Positions 6,327 to 13,314 of a stretch of DNA of 44,418 nt are shown one piece after another. Within the stretch, counting starts at the first letter, position 1, and each line of letters opens with the position of its first letter. The stretch is from a virus. Under the pieces are notes generated by a model. It did no database searches, was not told the DNA's origin, and was given only the letters and a program-made list of their open reading frames with translations. The translations under genes and the position numbers were made by a program. The stretch is taken from positions 1-44,418 of the IMG/VR virus record IMGVR_UViG_3300029258_002369. One strand, given 5' to 3'.

Positions 6327-6529
6327 CTGAGACTCAATATAAGATTTCGATCAAATGGTCAGCGATTGCTATTAGTGAGGTTAAACATGCAACTGTTTTG
6401 GGATCCTCAATAACCGCTTGCGGGAAAAAGATCCCTCAGAGACGTTATCATTTTTCTCATTTCAACTATCGAAAATGCAAAATATGTCTCAAGGTCTTGC
6501 AACCTTTCGAAGTGAGAGATCTCTCATGA
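6323..6529 (+). CDS. Small Cys-containing protein
   Basis: 68 residues, not recognised. The C-terminal half has TACGKK, a His-rich turn (RYHFSHFNY) and CKICLK, so a C-x(n)-H-x(n)-C-x2-C metal site is plausible. It is basic overall. ATGA overlaps join it to the amidase gene before and to the next gene after. Confidence 0.6.
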   Translation: MTETQYKISIKWSAIAISEVKHATVLGSSITACGKKIPQRRYHFSHFNYRKCKICLKVLQPFEVRDLS

Positions 6530-6846
6530 CTGATCAACCTGTCAACAACCGCGATCACTTGCTCACTGAGACCTTTGAGAAAACTCCTGACATGAGTGCT
6601 CAACCTGAGGAGTGGAGAGAGCACAAAATCAAAGCGCTGGTCAAATTGGGTTATCCTCAAGAGCTAGCTGAGAAAAGAGTTGATGAGCCCGGGCCTGATG
6701 TGTTTGTCAAGCAACGGGTCATGAGTGATCTTTCCCGGGGAGTCCCCCTTGAGAAAGCGATCAAGAGAGCTCACAAGGCCTGGAAAAGACGTTGTCAGCT
6801 CGTAAGAAATGAATACTACCAGATCACCGGGAAAAAGCTCAAATGA
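6526..6846 (+). CDS. Hypothetical helical protein
   Basis: 106 residues from the ATG at 6526, which shares ATGA with the upstream stop. An in-frame GTG or ATG further upstream would only lengthen it into the neighbouring gene. The N-terminal 30 residues are polar. The rest is a charged helical region (HKIKALVKLGYPQELAEKRV) ending in a basic tail. No domain is recognised. Confidence 0.6.
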   Translation: MTDQPVNNRDHLLTETFEKTPDMSAQPEEWREHKIKALVKLGYPQELAEKRVDEPGPDVFVKQRVMSDLSRGVPLEKAIKRAHKAWKRRCQLVRNEYYQITGKKLK

Positions 6847-7148
6847 TTGACTATACAGTGATTCAAACGGTAACAGGGAAAGATCTTGATGATTACGGGC
6901 AACTTTTCGGAATTCATCGGAGCAAGGGATCTGACGCTGAATTTAGGAAACGGATCCTATTCTATTTGACCAAACCAACGCCCGGAACAAAAGAAGCAAT
7001 CGCGGGATCTTTTGAGGATTTCAAACACAATCAGATCCCTTTAGGGGTTGAGTCTCGCTTGATTATTCGGGGGAGACCTCCCCGGTTTTCAATTTGGGAA
7101 AAGTTGGCAATGTGGTTTTTGAGACTCGCAAAATACGAAATCATATAG
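6843..7148 (+). CDS. Small protein with a baseplate-like N-terminal motif
   Basis: 101 residues. Residues 11-40 (TGKDLDDYGQLFGIHRSKGS, then DAEFRKRI) resemble the segment common in phage baseplate and tail-end proteins, where a LD-x2-G-x2-(F/Y)G stretch is followed by D-x2-(F/Y)R-x-R. Such genes normally sit with late genes, while this one lies between early genes. The C-terminus is hydrophobic and basic. ATGA overlap with the upstream gene. The role is unknown. Confidence 0.6.
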   Translation: MIDYTVIQTVTGKDLDDYGQLFGIHRSKGSDAEFRKRILFYLTKPTPGTKEAIAGSFEDFKHNQIPLGVESRLIIRGRPPRFSIWEKLAMWFLRLAKYEII

Positions 7149-7164
7149 CTCAATCTGACGCTCA

Positions 7165-9648
7165 ATGAAACGGTCTCTCAACCCGCGAATTCTCGATCTC
7201 TATTTGTCCTTAGGACGTGAGCTTTTTCCGCTCATCCAAAATGACAAGAGACCACTTCACAAAGAGTGGAGAAAAAGACGCTATACACCGTCAGAGTTAT
7301 ACGGATACGTTAAGAAAGGTTGTAATATAGGCTGGCGGTTGGGTCCCCTCGATTGTGTCATTGATGTTGACCCGCGCAATGATGGCAAACGCTCTCTCAA
7401 GAAACTCAACCGGGACCTCTCAACCTTTGACCTTAGTGACATTTACCCCACTGTCCAAACCGGGGGAGGGGGTTTGCACTATTACACAACTCTCCCTGAG
7501 CGGGTTTCGATCCGAAAGAATCTCAAGGAATATCCCGGGATCGATTTCCTCTCATTTGGGCGTTATGTCGTGATTGCTGGGAGCTCTCATCCCTCAGGGA
7601 TCCCCTATCGGTTTGACGAGTTGTCACCGTTTAAGCGGTTGGGAAAGAAAATCCCAAAAGACTTATTTGACCGGATCGGAAAATTTGACCTTGAGGATGA
7701 CATTGCAAAGATCAGCGCTTGCAATACGATCGCAACCCGGACACTCAAGGACTTGCTCAAGCAACTCCCAATTGAGGAGTATGACTCTGATGATAAATGG
7801 TTCCCGATCATGGTTGCCGCTCATCATGCAACTCAGGGTTTCGGTCTTGACGTTTTTCTCAATTGGTCTTTGGGGGATCCTCGATATGCTGATCATGCTG
7901 AGCGAATTAAACGACGTTGGGAGAGTTTGAGGCATGACAGCGACTCACAAATAACAGTCAATACAATTTATGCTGAGGTCATTGAGAGAGGGGGTGAGCT
8001 CCCCCCGCTTGCCGTTGTCAGGGACTTTGAGATCCTTGACGGGCTTGACGCTGATGAAAATGAGGAGTCAGACGAAAAGAAAAAGTCCATACTGGACAAG
8101 AAATTTTCAAGAAAAAAGGTCATCAAAGAGGCCCGGAAACTCACAAAATATTCTGCAGCAAAAGCGATACATGGGATCCTTGATAAGTGTCACAATTTTT
8201 CTGAGCTTGATACTGAGTATATCCTTGCGATCATTCGCACAAAAACTGAAATGCCTCTTCCGTCCCTTAGACGTACCCTCAATGAGAGGAGGCGAAAAGC
8301 GCTAGCCTCTGAGGATGACATTGAGGATCTAGGATACTACCTCACTCAAGAGACCATCAAGCAAGCTCGAAAGAATGACTCAGATATTGTGTATGCAATT
8401 GACTCAAGATTTTGGGAATTTGATACAACTCATTGGATCCCGGTCCCCTTTGCAGTCATGAGATCGAGAGTATTGGACCGGGCAAAAGCGATCAAGAAAG
8501 AAAACCCATCAATAACTCAGCCGATCTCCTCTCTTGTTATGCAAGCAACTCAATTACTTGAAGCTGAAACAGCTAGGCAAGACGATCTCTTTGGTTTCCA
8601 GAAACCCCCCAAAGCAGTAATCAACACAAGGACCCATGAGATACATATTGACATTGCAACCGGGGAGTCAGTTGCTCAAGAGCACAATATTGAGAGTTAT
8701 CTCACCTATTGTCTCAATGCTGAGTATGACCCTCAAGCCCGTTGCGGTCTGTTTGACCGGACACTCAATGAGATCTTTGATTGCTACATAACCCGGGATC
8801 GAAAAGAGGTCATAAGACATTTATGGGAGGTCATTGGATATACAATACAGCCTCACAAAGATATTGCTTGCTGGGTCCTTTTTCATGGATCAGGATCCAA
8901 CGGTAAAACGTTGATCCTCAATATCGTCTCAGCTCTCCTGGGAGATTTTGCGCTTGAGAAATCGATCCGTGAGCTTGACGTTGCAAAAAATGCTCATGCA
9001 TTTGCTGACCTCCCGGGCAAGCTGGCAATGATTGATGAGGACGTTTCAAGCTCAACGCTACTCCCTGACGGGGCTGTCAAGAAAGTTTCCGAAAACAAAA
9101 TGTTGGTTGCTAATCCAAAAAATCGGCCAACTTTTCGATTTCTCAATACGGCAATTGCTTATCTGAGCTCGAATAGTTGGCCGAAAACCCGCGATCTCAG
9201 TTACGGGCTCAAGAGGAGAGCTCTTGTTTTCGATTTCGATCGACGTTTCACCCCCGCTGAGATAGACCTCACAAGGGGAAAGCGGATCATTGAGTCTGAA
9301 ATGAGCGGGATCCTCAACAAAGCTCTCAGAGGCCTCAAGCGATTGAGGGAGCGGGGATCATTTGATGTCCCCGGGCCTTGCAAAAAAGCGATCGAAACAT
9401 GGTACTATGAGAGTAATCAGATCATGCAATTTCTCACTGAGCACTATTATGAGACGGTCACCCGCAAAGGGACACCGTTTCTCAAACTATATGATCAATA
9501 TGTTGAGTGGACTCACGATCAAGGGAGCAAAAGAAGCTATTCGAGACAAGGACTCAGGCAAGCTCTTGAGTCAATGGGTCACCGCTACAATGAGAAAACG
9601 GGCAACGTCTCAGGGTTACTCCCTGAGCTGAGAGAGGATGAGAAATGA
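7165..9648 (+). CDS. Primase-helicase: PrimPol-type primase fused to SF3 (D5-like) helicase
   Basis: 827 residues. The N-terminal 200 residues are an archaeo-eukaryotic type primase-polymerase domain: VIDVDPRN (residues 65-72) gives the acidic metal pair and GSSHPSG (about 138) the His motif. After a helical linker, an SF3 helicase domain has HGSGSNGKT (about 573, Walker A), MIDED (Walker B), NTAIAYLSSN (motif C) and GLKRR (arginine finger). The C-terminal 100 residues look like a winged-helix DNA-binding end. It would prime and unwind at the origin and is the core of the phage replisome with the polymerase at 16137. The start has no clear Shine-Dalgarno. Confidence 0.93.
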   Translation: MKRSLNPRILDLYLSLGRELFPLIQNDKRPLHKEWRKRRYTPSELYGYVKKGCNIGWRLGPLDCVIDVDPRNDGKRSLKKLNRDLSTFDLSDIYPTVQTGGGGLHYYTTLPERVSIRKNLKEYPGIDFLSFGRYVVIAGSSHPSGIPYRFDELSPFKRLGKKIPKDLFDRIGKFDLEDDIAKISACNTIATRTLKDLLKQLPIEEYDSDDKWFPIMVAAHHATQGFGLDVFLNWSLGDPRYADHAERIKRRWESLRHDSDSQITVNTIYAEVIERGGELPPLAVVRDFEILDGLDADENEESDEKKKSILDKKFSRKKVIKEARKLTKYSAAKAIHGILDKCHNFSELDTEYILAIIRTKTEMPLPSLRRTLNERRRKALASEDDIEDLGYYLTQETIKQARKNDSDIVYAIDSRFWEFDTTHWIPVPFAVMRSRVLDRAKAIKKENPSITQPISSLVMQATQLLEAETARQDDLFGFQKPPKAVINTRTHEIHIDIATGESVAQEHNIESYLTYCLNAEYDPQARCGLFDRTLNEIFDCYITRDRKEVIRHLWEVIGYTIQPHKDIACWVLFHGSGSNGKTLILNIVSALLGDFALEKSIRELDVAKNAHAFADLPGKLAMIDEDVSSSTLLPDGAVKKVSENKMLVANPKNRPTFRFLNTAIAYLSSNSWPKTRDLSYGLKRRALVFDFDRRFTPAEIDLTRGKRIIESEMSGILNKALRGLKRLRERGSFDVPGPCKKAIETWYYESNQIMQFLTEHYYETVTRKGTPFLKLYDQYVEWTHDQGSKRSYSRQGLRQALESMGHRYNEKTGNVSGLLPELREDEK

Positions 9649-9851
9649 AAAAGGGACAAAGGATCAAATTGAAGCAATCGAGAGTTGCTGAGGCTATGTC
9701 AATGGTTGGGGAGACTGGGACAGTAACCGGGAAAAGTTTGAGCCACAAGGGAGTCTATACGGTGAAACTCGATAACCCTCCCGGGCCAAAGACCGATCGG
9801 TTACTCAAGACAAATGGAATTCATGAGAGCTATCTTGAGGAAATCGAATGA
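9645..9851 (+). CDS. Small beta-rich protein
   Basis: 68 residues. The pattern RIKLKQSR...GETGTVTGK...YTVKLDNPPG resembles a small SH3-like or KOW-type beta barrel, but no family is certain. It overlaps the primase-helicase gene by 4 bases (ATGA) and the next tiny gene likewise, so it is part of the same coupled run. Confidence 0.65.
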   Translation: MKKGQRIKLKQSRVAEAMSMVGETGTVTGKSLSHKGVYTVKLDNPPGPKTDRLLKTNGIHESYLEEIE

Positions 9852-9937
9852 GGACGATCAAAGCTCTTGTAACCTCATTGCTTGAGTTTCTTGAGGACTA
9901 TTTTTGTGAGTCCTATGAGGATGAGGAGATCGATTGA
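9848..9937 (+). CDS. Tiny acidic protein
   Basis: 29 residues (MRTIKALVTSLLEFLEDYFC, then an acidic tail ending EDEEID). It shares ATGA with the gene before and its stop shares TTGA with the TTG start of the gene after. The double overlap and the lack of any gap argue that it is translated. No function is recognised. Confidence 0.5.
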   Translation: MRTIKALVTSLLEFLEDYFCESYEDEEID

Positions 9938-10377
9938 CCTCAAAGCGCAAAAAAGGCCCGTACAAAACCCGGGCTGAGAAAATTCTCAGCTTGCTTTCTC
10001 GCAATCGGCAACGCTGGTTAACCTGTAGGCAAATCGGGTCAATGCTCGTCTCAAGAAAAGCGGTCCCCAGGCCAACAACTCAACGGGAGGTCAAGTTGCT
10101 CATGGGATCAGTTGGGACAACCCTCAGATATATGAGGGAGCGGGGGCAAATCGATCACCGTCTGATCCGTGAGACCCGCTATGAGTATAGAGCTTTTCGA
10201 GTCGATAGTAATCACGAGAATATTTGTTGTCACCTTTGCCGCTCAACTGATGATCTCGATCGGTATCGGGGAAAATGGCATTGCCGAAACTGCCTCATAG
10301 GTGAGGAGGATAACTCTGCAACGGTGCAAGCGCTGACCTCAACCGGGGGCTCAAATTTGGGACTTGCGAGCAAATGA
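9934..10377 (+). CDS. DNA-binding protein with C-terminal zinc knuckle
   Basis: 147 residues from a TTG start at 9934 that forms a TTGA overlap; GGAG lies 6 bases upstream, which decides the start. The N-terminal part is basic (TSKRKKGPYKTRAEKILSLL) and looks like a winged-helix region. The C-terminal part has CCHLC...WHCRNC, a four-cysteine zinc ribbon. It may act as a transcription regulator or replication accessory. The stop overlaps the methyltransferase start. Confidence 0.65.
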   Translation: MTSKRKKGPYKTRAEKILSLLSRNRQRWLTCRQIGSMLVSRKAVPRPTTQREVKLLMGSVGTTLRYMRERGQIDHRLIRETRYEYRAFRVDSNHENICCHLCRSTDDLDRYRGKWHCRNCLIGEEDNSATVQALTSTGGSNLGLASK

Positions 10378-11345
10378 GGAGACTCAATGAGCTGGCATTA
10401 TTTGCGGGAGGGGGAGGCGGTTTGCTCGCCTCATATTTATTGGGATGGAAAACGATCGCAGCGGTTGAAATCGATCCCTATTGCCGAAAAATCCTCTTGC
10501 AAAGACAACGCGATCAAATCCTTGAACCTTTCCCGATCTGGGATGACATCAGAACGTTTAATCCGTTGCCTTTCAAGGGTTGTATTGATGTGGTTAGCGG
10601 GGGATTCCCCTGTCAGGATATCAGCGCGGCAGGTAAAGGTAAAGGATTGTCCGGGGAACGTTCAGGCCTTGTTTTCGAAATGCTCAGAGTTGTTGAGACA
10701 ATACAACCTGAGCTTGTTTTCGCGGAAAACTCTCCGCTTTTGCGCTCCCGTGGTCTCAACGTTATCCTCAGAGAATTTAACCGCATGGGGTATCATGCTT
10801 GCTGGGGAGTGCTGGGAGCTGGGGACCTCGGTGCACCGCACAAAAGAAAAAGAATGTGGATCGTTGCCCAACTTGCCAACTCCAACCGCTCAGAGTTACG
10901 GGAGCAACCGGGGAGGGGCTGCAGGGAGGACGGGCAAAGTGAGACATTCTTTGCAGTCGATGGCGAGTCAAAACAATTGGCCAACCCCCCGGGCAAGCGA
11001 CGCGGATCGGGGAGGACGTGGGGAGTTACTGGGAAAGATCAGAGGTACAAAAGGCTACCGGGGGATCCCAACCCCAACGGCAAGAGATTACAAAGACGGA
11101 TCCGCTCAGAGTTGCAAAAATGTCCCGGTCAATTGCTTGCTGGGGAGGCATGTACACACGATGTCAAACACTCAACAAACTGGGTCATTGAACCCGAATT
11201 GGGTAGAGTGGCTGATGGGGTGGCCTATCGGGTGGACCGAATCAAAACCCTTGGCAATGGGCAGGTTCCGATCGTGGCTTGCGTTGCATGGAATATCCTC
11301 AGTGAAATGCTCAACGAAAAAAGATCAACGATCCCGCTCTTTTGA
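10374..11345 (+). CDS. C5 cytosine DNA methyltransferase
   Basis: 323 residues. Motif I is ALFAGGGGG (about 8-16), motif IV GGFPCQDIS with the catalytic Cys near residue 79, motif VI AENS (usual ENV) near 118, motif VIII HKRKRMWIVAQ near 160, and the closing motif X-like RIKTLGNGQVP near 300. It transfers a methyl group from S-adenosylmethionine to cytosine C5, probably to protect phage DNA from restriction. No restriction endonuclease is adjacent, so it is an orphan enzyme. The variable target-recognition region (about 170-280) is Gly/Pro/Arg-rich and overlaps a second frame with conserved-looking sequence (see 10387-11355). Confidence 0.9.
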   Translation: MRRLNELALFAGGGGGLLASYLLGWKTIAAVEIDPYCRKILLQRQRDQILEPFPIWDDIRTFNPLPFKGCIDVVSGGFPCQDISAAGKGKGLSGERSGLVFEMLRVVETIQPELVFAENSPLLRSRGLNVILREFNRMGYHACWGVLGAGDLGAPHKRKRMWIVAQLANSNRSELREQPGRGCREDGQSETFFAVDGESKQLANPPGKRRGSGRTWGVTGKDQRYKRLPGDPNPNGKRLQRRIRSELQKCPGQLLAGEACTHDVKHSTNWVIEPELGRVADGVAYRVDRIKTLGNGQVPIVACVAWNILSEMLNEKRSTIPLF

Positions 11346-11355
11346 ATTATTTTGA
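10387..11355 (+). CDS. Overlapping +1 frame reading frame inside the methyltransferase gene
   Basis: 322 codons are open in the +1 frame across the whole methyltransferase gene. The ATG at 10387 has GAGGAG 5 bases upstream, a better site than that of the methyltransferase ATG at 10374. The first half looks like a shadow. From about residue 160 the sequence contains LPTPTAQSYGSNRGG, WPTPRASDADRGG, PTPTARDYKDGS and LNPNWVEWLMGWPIGWT, patterns I know from phage methyltransferase-associated proteins. The other frame of the same DNA has the expected closing methyltransferase motif. The product may be a separate protein or a frameshifted C-terminus. Confidence 0.5.
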   Translation: MSWHYLREGEAVCSPHIYWDGKRSQRLKSIPIAEKSSCKDNAIKSLNLSRSGMTSERLIRCLSRVVLMWLAGDSPVRISARQVKVKDCPGNVQALFSKCSELLRQYNLSLFSRKTLRFCAPVVSTLSSENLTAWGIMLAGECWELGTSVHRTKEKECGSLPNLPTPTAQSYGSNRGGAAGRTGKVRHSLQSMASQNNWPTPRASDADRGGRGELLGKIRGTKGYRGIPTPTARDYKDGSAQSCKNVPVNCLLGRHVHTMSNTQQTGSLNPNWVEWLMGWPIGWTESKPLAMGRFRSWLALHGISSVKCSTKKDQRSRSFELF

Positions 11356-11374
11356 GAAAAAAGCGAAAAAATAG

Positions 11375-11403
11375 TTGACATGGGTTTTGAGACGATCTAT
11401 TAT
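11375..11403 (+). promoter_or_regulatory. Strong sigma70-type promoter
   Basis: TTGACA (11375-11380), a 17-base spacer and TATTAT (11398-11403): a perfect -35, optimal spacing and a near-consensus -10. The recurrent motif GAAAAAAGCGAAAAAA (11356-11371) lies directly upstream, where an UP element or activator site would be. It would drive the block starting at 11455, the second part of the early genes. Confidence 0.85.
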
Positions 11404-11454
11404 CAGGGTATCAACTGACCTGGGAGGGTCAACGGTCAAAGAGGAGGAAACCAA

Positions 11455-11682
11455 ATGACAATCGAAAAAACAACCCCGATCGAAAAAGATCCCGTTCAAA
11501 AAGCGGCAATGAAATACCTTGAGCATTTGCAAAAAATTCAAATGAGCAACCCGCCCGATTCTTTGCCGTGGATACAGGCCTCAAAAGAGATCAACGCTCT
11601 TGCTAACACAATGGCGTGTTATGTACACAAGAAAAGACAACATGAAATTGATGACCGAAAAAGACCGATTCTTTTTCCATGA
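11455..11682 (+). CDS. Hypothetical protein, first gene after the 11375 promoter
   Basis: 75 residues, mostly helical (KAAMKYLEHLQKIQMSNPPD), not recognised. A very strong ribosome site (GAGGAGGAAA) precedes the ATG. The stop overlaps the next gene by 4 bases. Its promoter and ribosome site predict high expression, which sets it apart from the preceding genes. Confidence 0.7.
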   Translation: MTIEKTTPIEKDPVQKAAMKYLEHLQKIQMSNPPDSLPWIQASKEINALANTMACYVHKKRQHEIDDRKRPILFP

Positions 11683-11951
11683 AATACGCAATTCAACACA
11701 TCAACGGGGACTTTTGGACCGGGTCAAGCTGGGGTCCCCGGTCTGAGGCCCGGTTGTATGCTGCTCATTACCGGGACCTCCCTGAATTCATCGATGACAC
11801 TGAGGATGAGTTTGAGCTTATGTTGTATGTTCATAACTCTCACCCGTTTAGGGTTGGGGAGATTGACGCGAAATACTATGAGCCTCTCAACAAGAGAGGT
11901 CAGGAGGATCCCGTTGCCGCGGTGATCGTAATTCGGGAGGGGGCAAAATGA
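11679..11951 (+). CDS. Hypothetical protein
   Basis: 90 residues, aromatic-rich and acidic (NGDFWTGSSWGPRSEARLYA and DDTEDEFELMLYV), not recognised. ATGA overlaps on both sides, and GGGAGG near its 3' end serves the next gene. Confidence 0.65.
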   Translation: MKYAIQHINGDFWTGSSWGPRSEARLYAAHYRDLPEFIDDTEDEFELMLYVHNSHPFRVGEIDAKYYEPLNKRGQEDPVAAVIVIREGAK

Positions 11952-12253
11952 CCGATCGATTGTGCAAGAATTGTGTAAATTTCAACGGGGAAACTTGTGA
12001 TCTAGGATATACTTCTGAAAATCATTGTGTCAATTTCAAGCCTTTCGAGATCAAGATTCCCACTGAGCCAAAAGAGGATCGGCAATATTGGCTCATGACC
12101 CCCGGGAAAAATAATACAACATATGTTGCCCGTTGCTTTTCGAGTCTCAAGAATTTGCTTGAGTATGCCGAAAAACAAAGGACTCCTCTCAATAAGATTT
12201 TTGCCTTGAGCGCAAGAAATCTCAAGTTGAGGCTTGAGGTTGAGGATAACTAG
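11948..12253 (+). CDS. Protein with N-terminal four-Cys module
   Basis: 101 residues. Residues 5-31 have C-x2-C-x-NF-x-G-x2-C ... C-x-NF (LCKNCVNFNGETCDLG, HCVNF), the same arrangement as the repeated modules of the 4394 gene. The remainder is soluble with a basic helical C-terminus. It is a likely zinc binder of unknown role. It is followed by the structured element at 12255-12401. Confidence 0.65.
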   Translation: MTDRLCKNCVNFNGETCDLGYTSENHCVNFKPFEIKIPTEPKEDRQYWLMTPGKNNTTYVARCFSSLKNLLEYAEKQRTPLNKIFALSARNLKLRLEVEDN

Positions 12254-12254
12254 T

Positions 12255-12401
12255 CACCGTTAAACAGTGGGCTTGAGACCCCCGGGCAATGGTTGCCCAA
12301 ATCGAAAACAATCAACGGGAGGTTTGACAACATTCTCACAAAATGTCCACATTGGCGAAAAGAGTTTCTGCTTCGCAACTCAAGCCCACTGTTTAGCGGT
12401 G
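12255..12401 (+). ncRNA. Candidate structured RNA element with a 23-bp closing stem
   Basis: CACCGTTAAACAGTGGG (12255 on, 23 bases) pairs with 12379-12401 at 22 of 23 positions; the odd pair is U-G in the plus-strand RNA, so the stem is complete in the sense transcript. The 101-base interior holds GGGCAA-TGG-TTGCCC (12284-12298), ACATT/AATGT (12330-12346) and GCGAA/TTCGC (12355-12376), giving a junction with three hairpins. It sits between two sense genes, ends 16 bases before the next ATG, and its 3' side runs into the ribosome site at 12407. Riboswitch-like, processing or mobile-element roles are all open. I match it to no known family. Confidence 0.5.
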
Positions 12402-12417
12402 AAAAGGAGATTGAAAA

Positions 12418-12618
12418 ATGGCAAAAGTGACCGCAGCAAAAAAGGGAGAGCGGGTGAGATCCTATCCCCTGGAAAAAGATCACGGGTGGAGCTCCCGCAA
12501 AGCGGAAACTGACGGGATCGTGATAGTCCTTGATGCTCATGAGAGTCTCAACGGGGGTTGTTTCATTTCGCTTGATGATCTTGAGGATGCTCTCAGCGCT
12601 TTCTATACGTTCAAATGA
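12418..12618 (+). CDS. Small hypothetical protein
   Basis: 66 residues, not recognised. The N-terminus is basic (MAKVTAAKKGERVRSYPLEK) and the rest reads IVIVLDAHESLNGGCFISL, probably a small alpha/beta fold. GGAG stands 8 bases before the ATG, next to the 3' arm of the structured element at 12255-12401, so its translation could depend on that fold. Confidence 0.65.
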   Translation: MAKVTAAKKGERVRSYPLEKDHGWSSRKAETDGIVIVLDAHESLNGGCFISLDDLEDALSAFYTFK

Positions 12619-12686
12619 AAAAAGCAACAAAAGCACAAAAAGCGCTTGACAACCCCGGACCGAATATGAGAGGAGAGATCTCATGA
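12615..12686 (+). CDS. Possible 23-residue peptide
   Basis: The frame MKKATKAQKALDNPGPNMRG, then EIS, shares ATGA with the stop of the gene before and with the start of the gene after. This places it exactly in the coupled chain, but it has no own ribosome site and could be chance. The alternative is that the interval is only a spacer carrying the AGGAG site for 12683. Confidence 0.35.
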   Translation: MKKATKAQKALDNPGPNMRGEIS

Positions 12687-12919
12687 GTTTTCTTGATCTA
12701 GTCGCTGAGAGATACGGAAATCCCCGGGCCATTTTCGCAACCGCTGAGAAAATTCCTCACGGGACCCCGGTCAAGATCTTTGTTGAGAATGAGGGCAAGA
12801 TCATTGACGCGATCTCAACTGGCAAAAAAGAAAAAGGCTGTCATGTTGTGACAGTGAAAAAGAATAACCGATCGTGGCGGTTGAGGATGAGACCGCGAAA
12901 CATTCTTACCCGCTGGTAA
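12683..12919 (+). CDS. Small basic protein
   Basis: 78 residues, basic, beta-rich in the middle (GTPVKIFVENEGKIIDAIST) with a C-terminal stretch RSWRLRMRPRNILTRW. AGGAG lies 7 bases upstream of the ATG. It precedes two AT-hook proteins and may share a DNA-associated role, but nothing specific identifies it. Confidence 0.65.
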   Translation: MSFLDLVAERYGNPRAIFATAEKIPHGTPVKIFVENEGKIIDAISTGKKEKGCHVVTVKKNNRSWRLRMRPRNILTRW

Positions 12920-12950
12920 TAGGATCCGCAACCAAAAAGGAGTTTGAGAA

Positions 12951-13277
12951 ATGCAAGCAAGGATCGTCTTTGACATGAAGATCGCCTCAGTGGAATTTCG
13001 AGGCATGGATGAGATCGAAAAGACAGTGAGCAAAGCGCTCAAGGCTCATCTTGCCTCTTTGACTGGGGGCAAGAAAAGGGGACGGAAGCCCGGATCGAAA
13101 ACCGCCACAAAGGCAACCGCGACAAAGAGCAAGACTCCCGCGACAAAGAGCAAGGCTCCCGCGAAAAAGGCTCCCGCGAAAAAGGCCAGCAAGAGCAAGG
13201 CTCCCGCGAAAAAGGCTCCCGCGAAAAAGGCAACAACCGCGAAAACCGCTCCCATTCCCAGCGGTGAGAAATTCTAA
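12951..13277 (+). CDS. Histone H1-like Lys/Ala-rich protein with AT-hook
   Basis: 108 residues. The first 40 form a small domain (ARIVFDMKIASVEFRGMDEI). Then GGKKRGRKPGS is an AT-hook-like RGR core, followed by a Lys/Ala/Pro tail of repeated KAPAKKAP units, like the tails of bacterial histone H1-like proteins. It would bind AT-rich or bulk DNA without sequence specificity, perhaps as a phage nucleoid or transcription-silencing factor. AGGAG is 8 bases upstream. The repeated codons form a tandem DNA repeat at about 13120-13235. Confidence 0.8.
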   Translation: MQARIVFDMKIASVEFRGMDEIEKTVSKALKAHLASLTGGKKRGRKPGSKTATKATATKSKTPATKSKAPAKKAPAKKASKSKAPAKKAPAKKATTAKTAPIPSGEKF

Positions 13278-13314
13278 ACCGTTTGAGACCAACAACCCAA
13301 AGGAGTGAGAGAGA

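Noticed and set aside
12646-12674. TTGACA before the 12683 gene as a promoter
   Set aside because: No acceptable -10 hexamer stands at 16-18 bases. The hexamer lies within a tightly coupled gene run.
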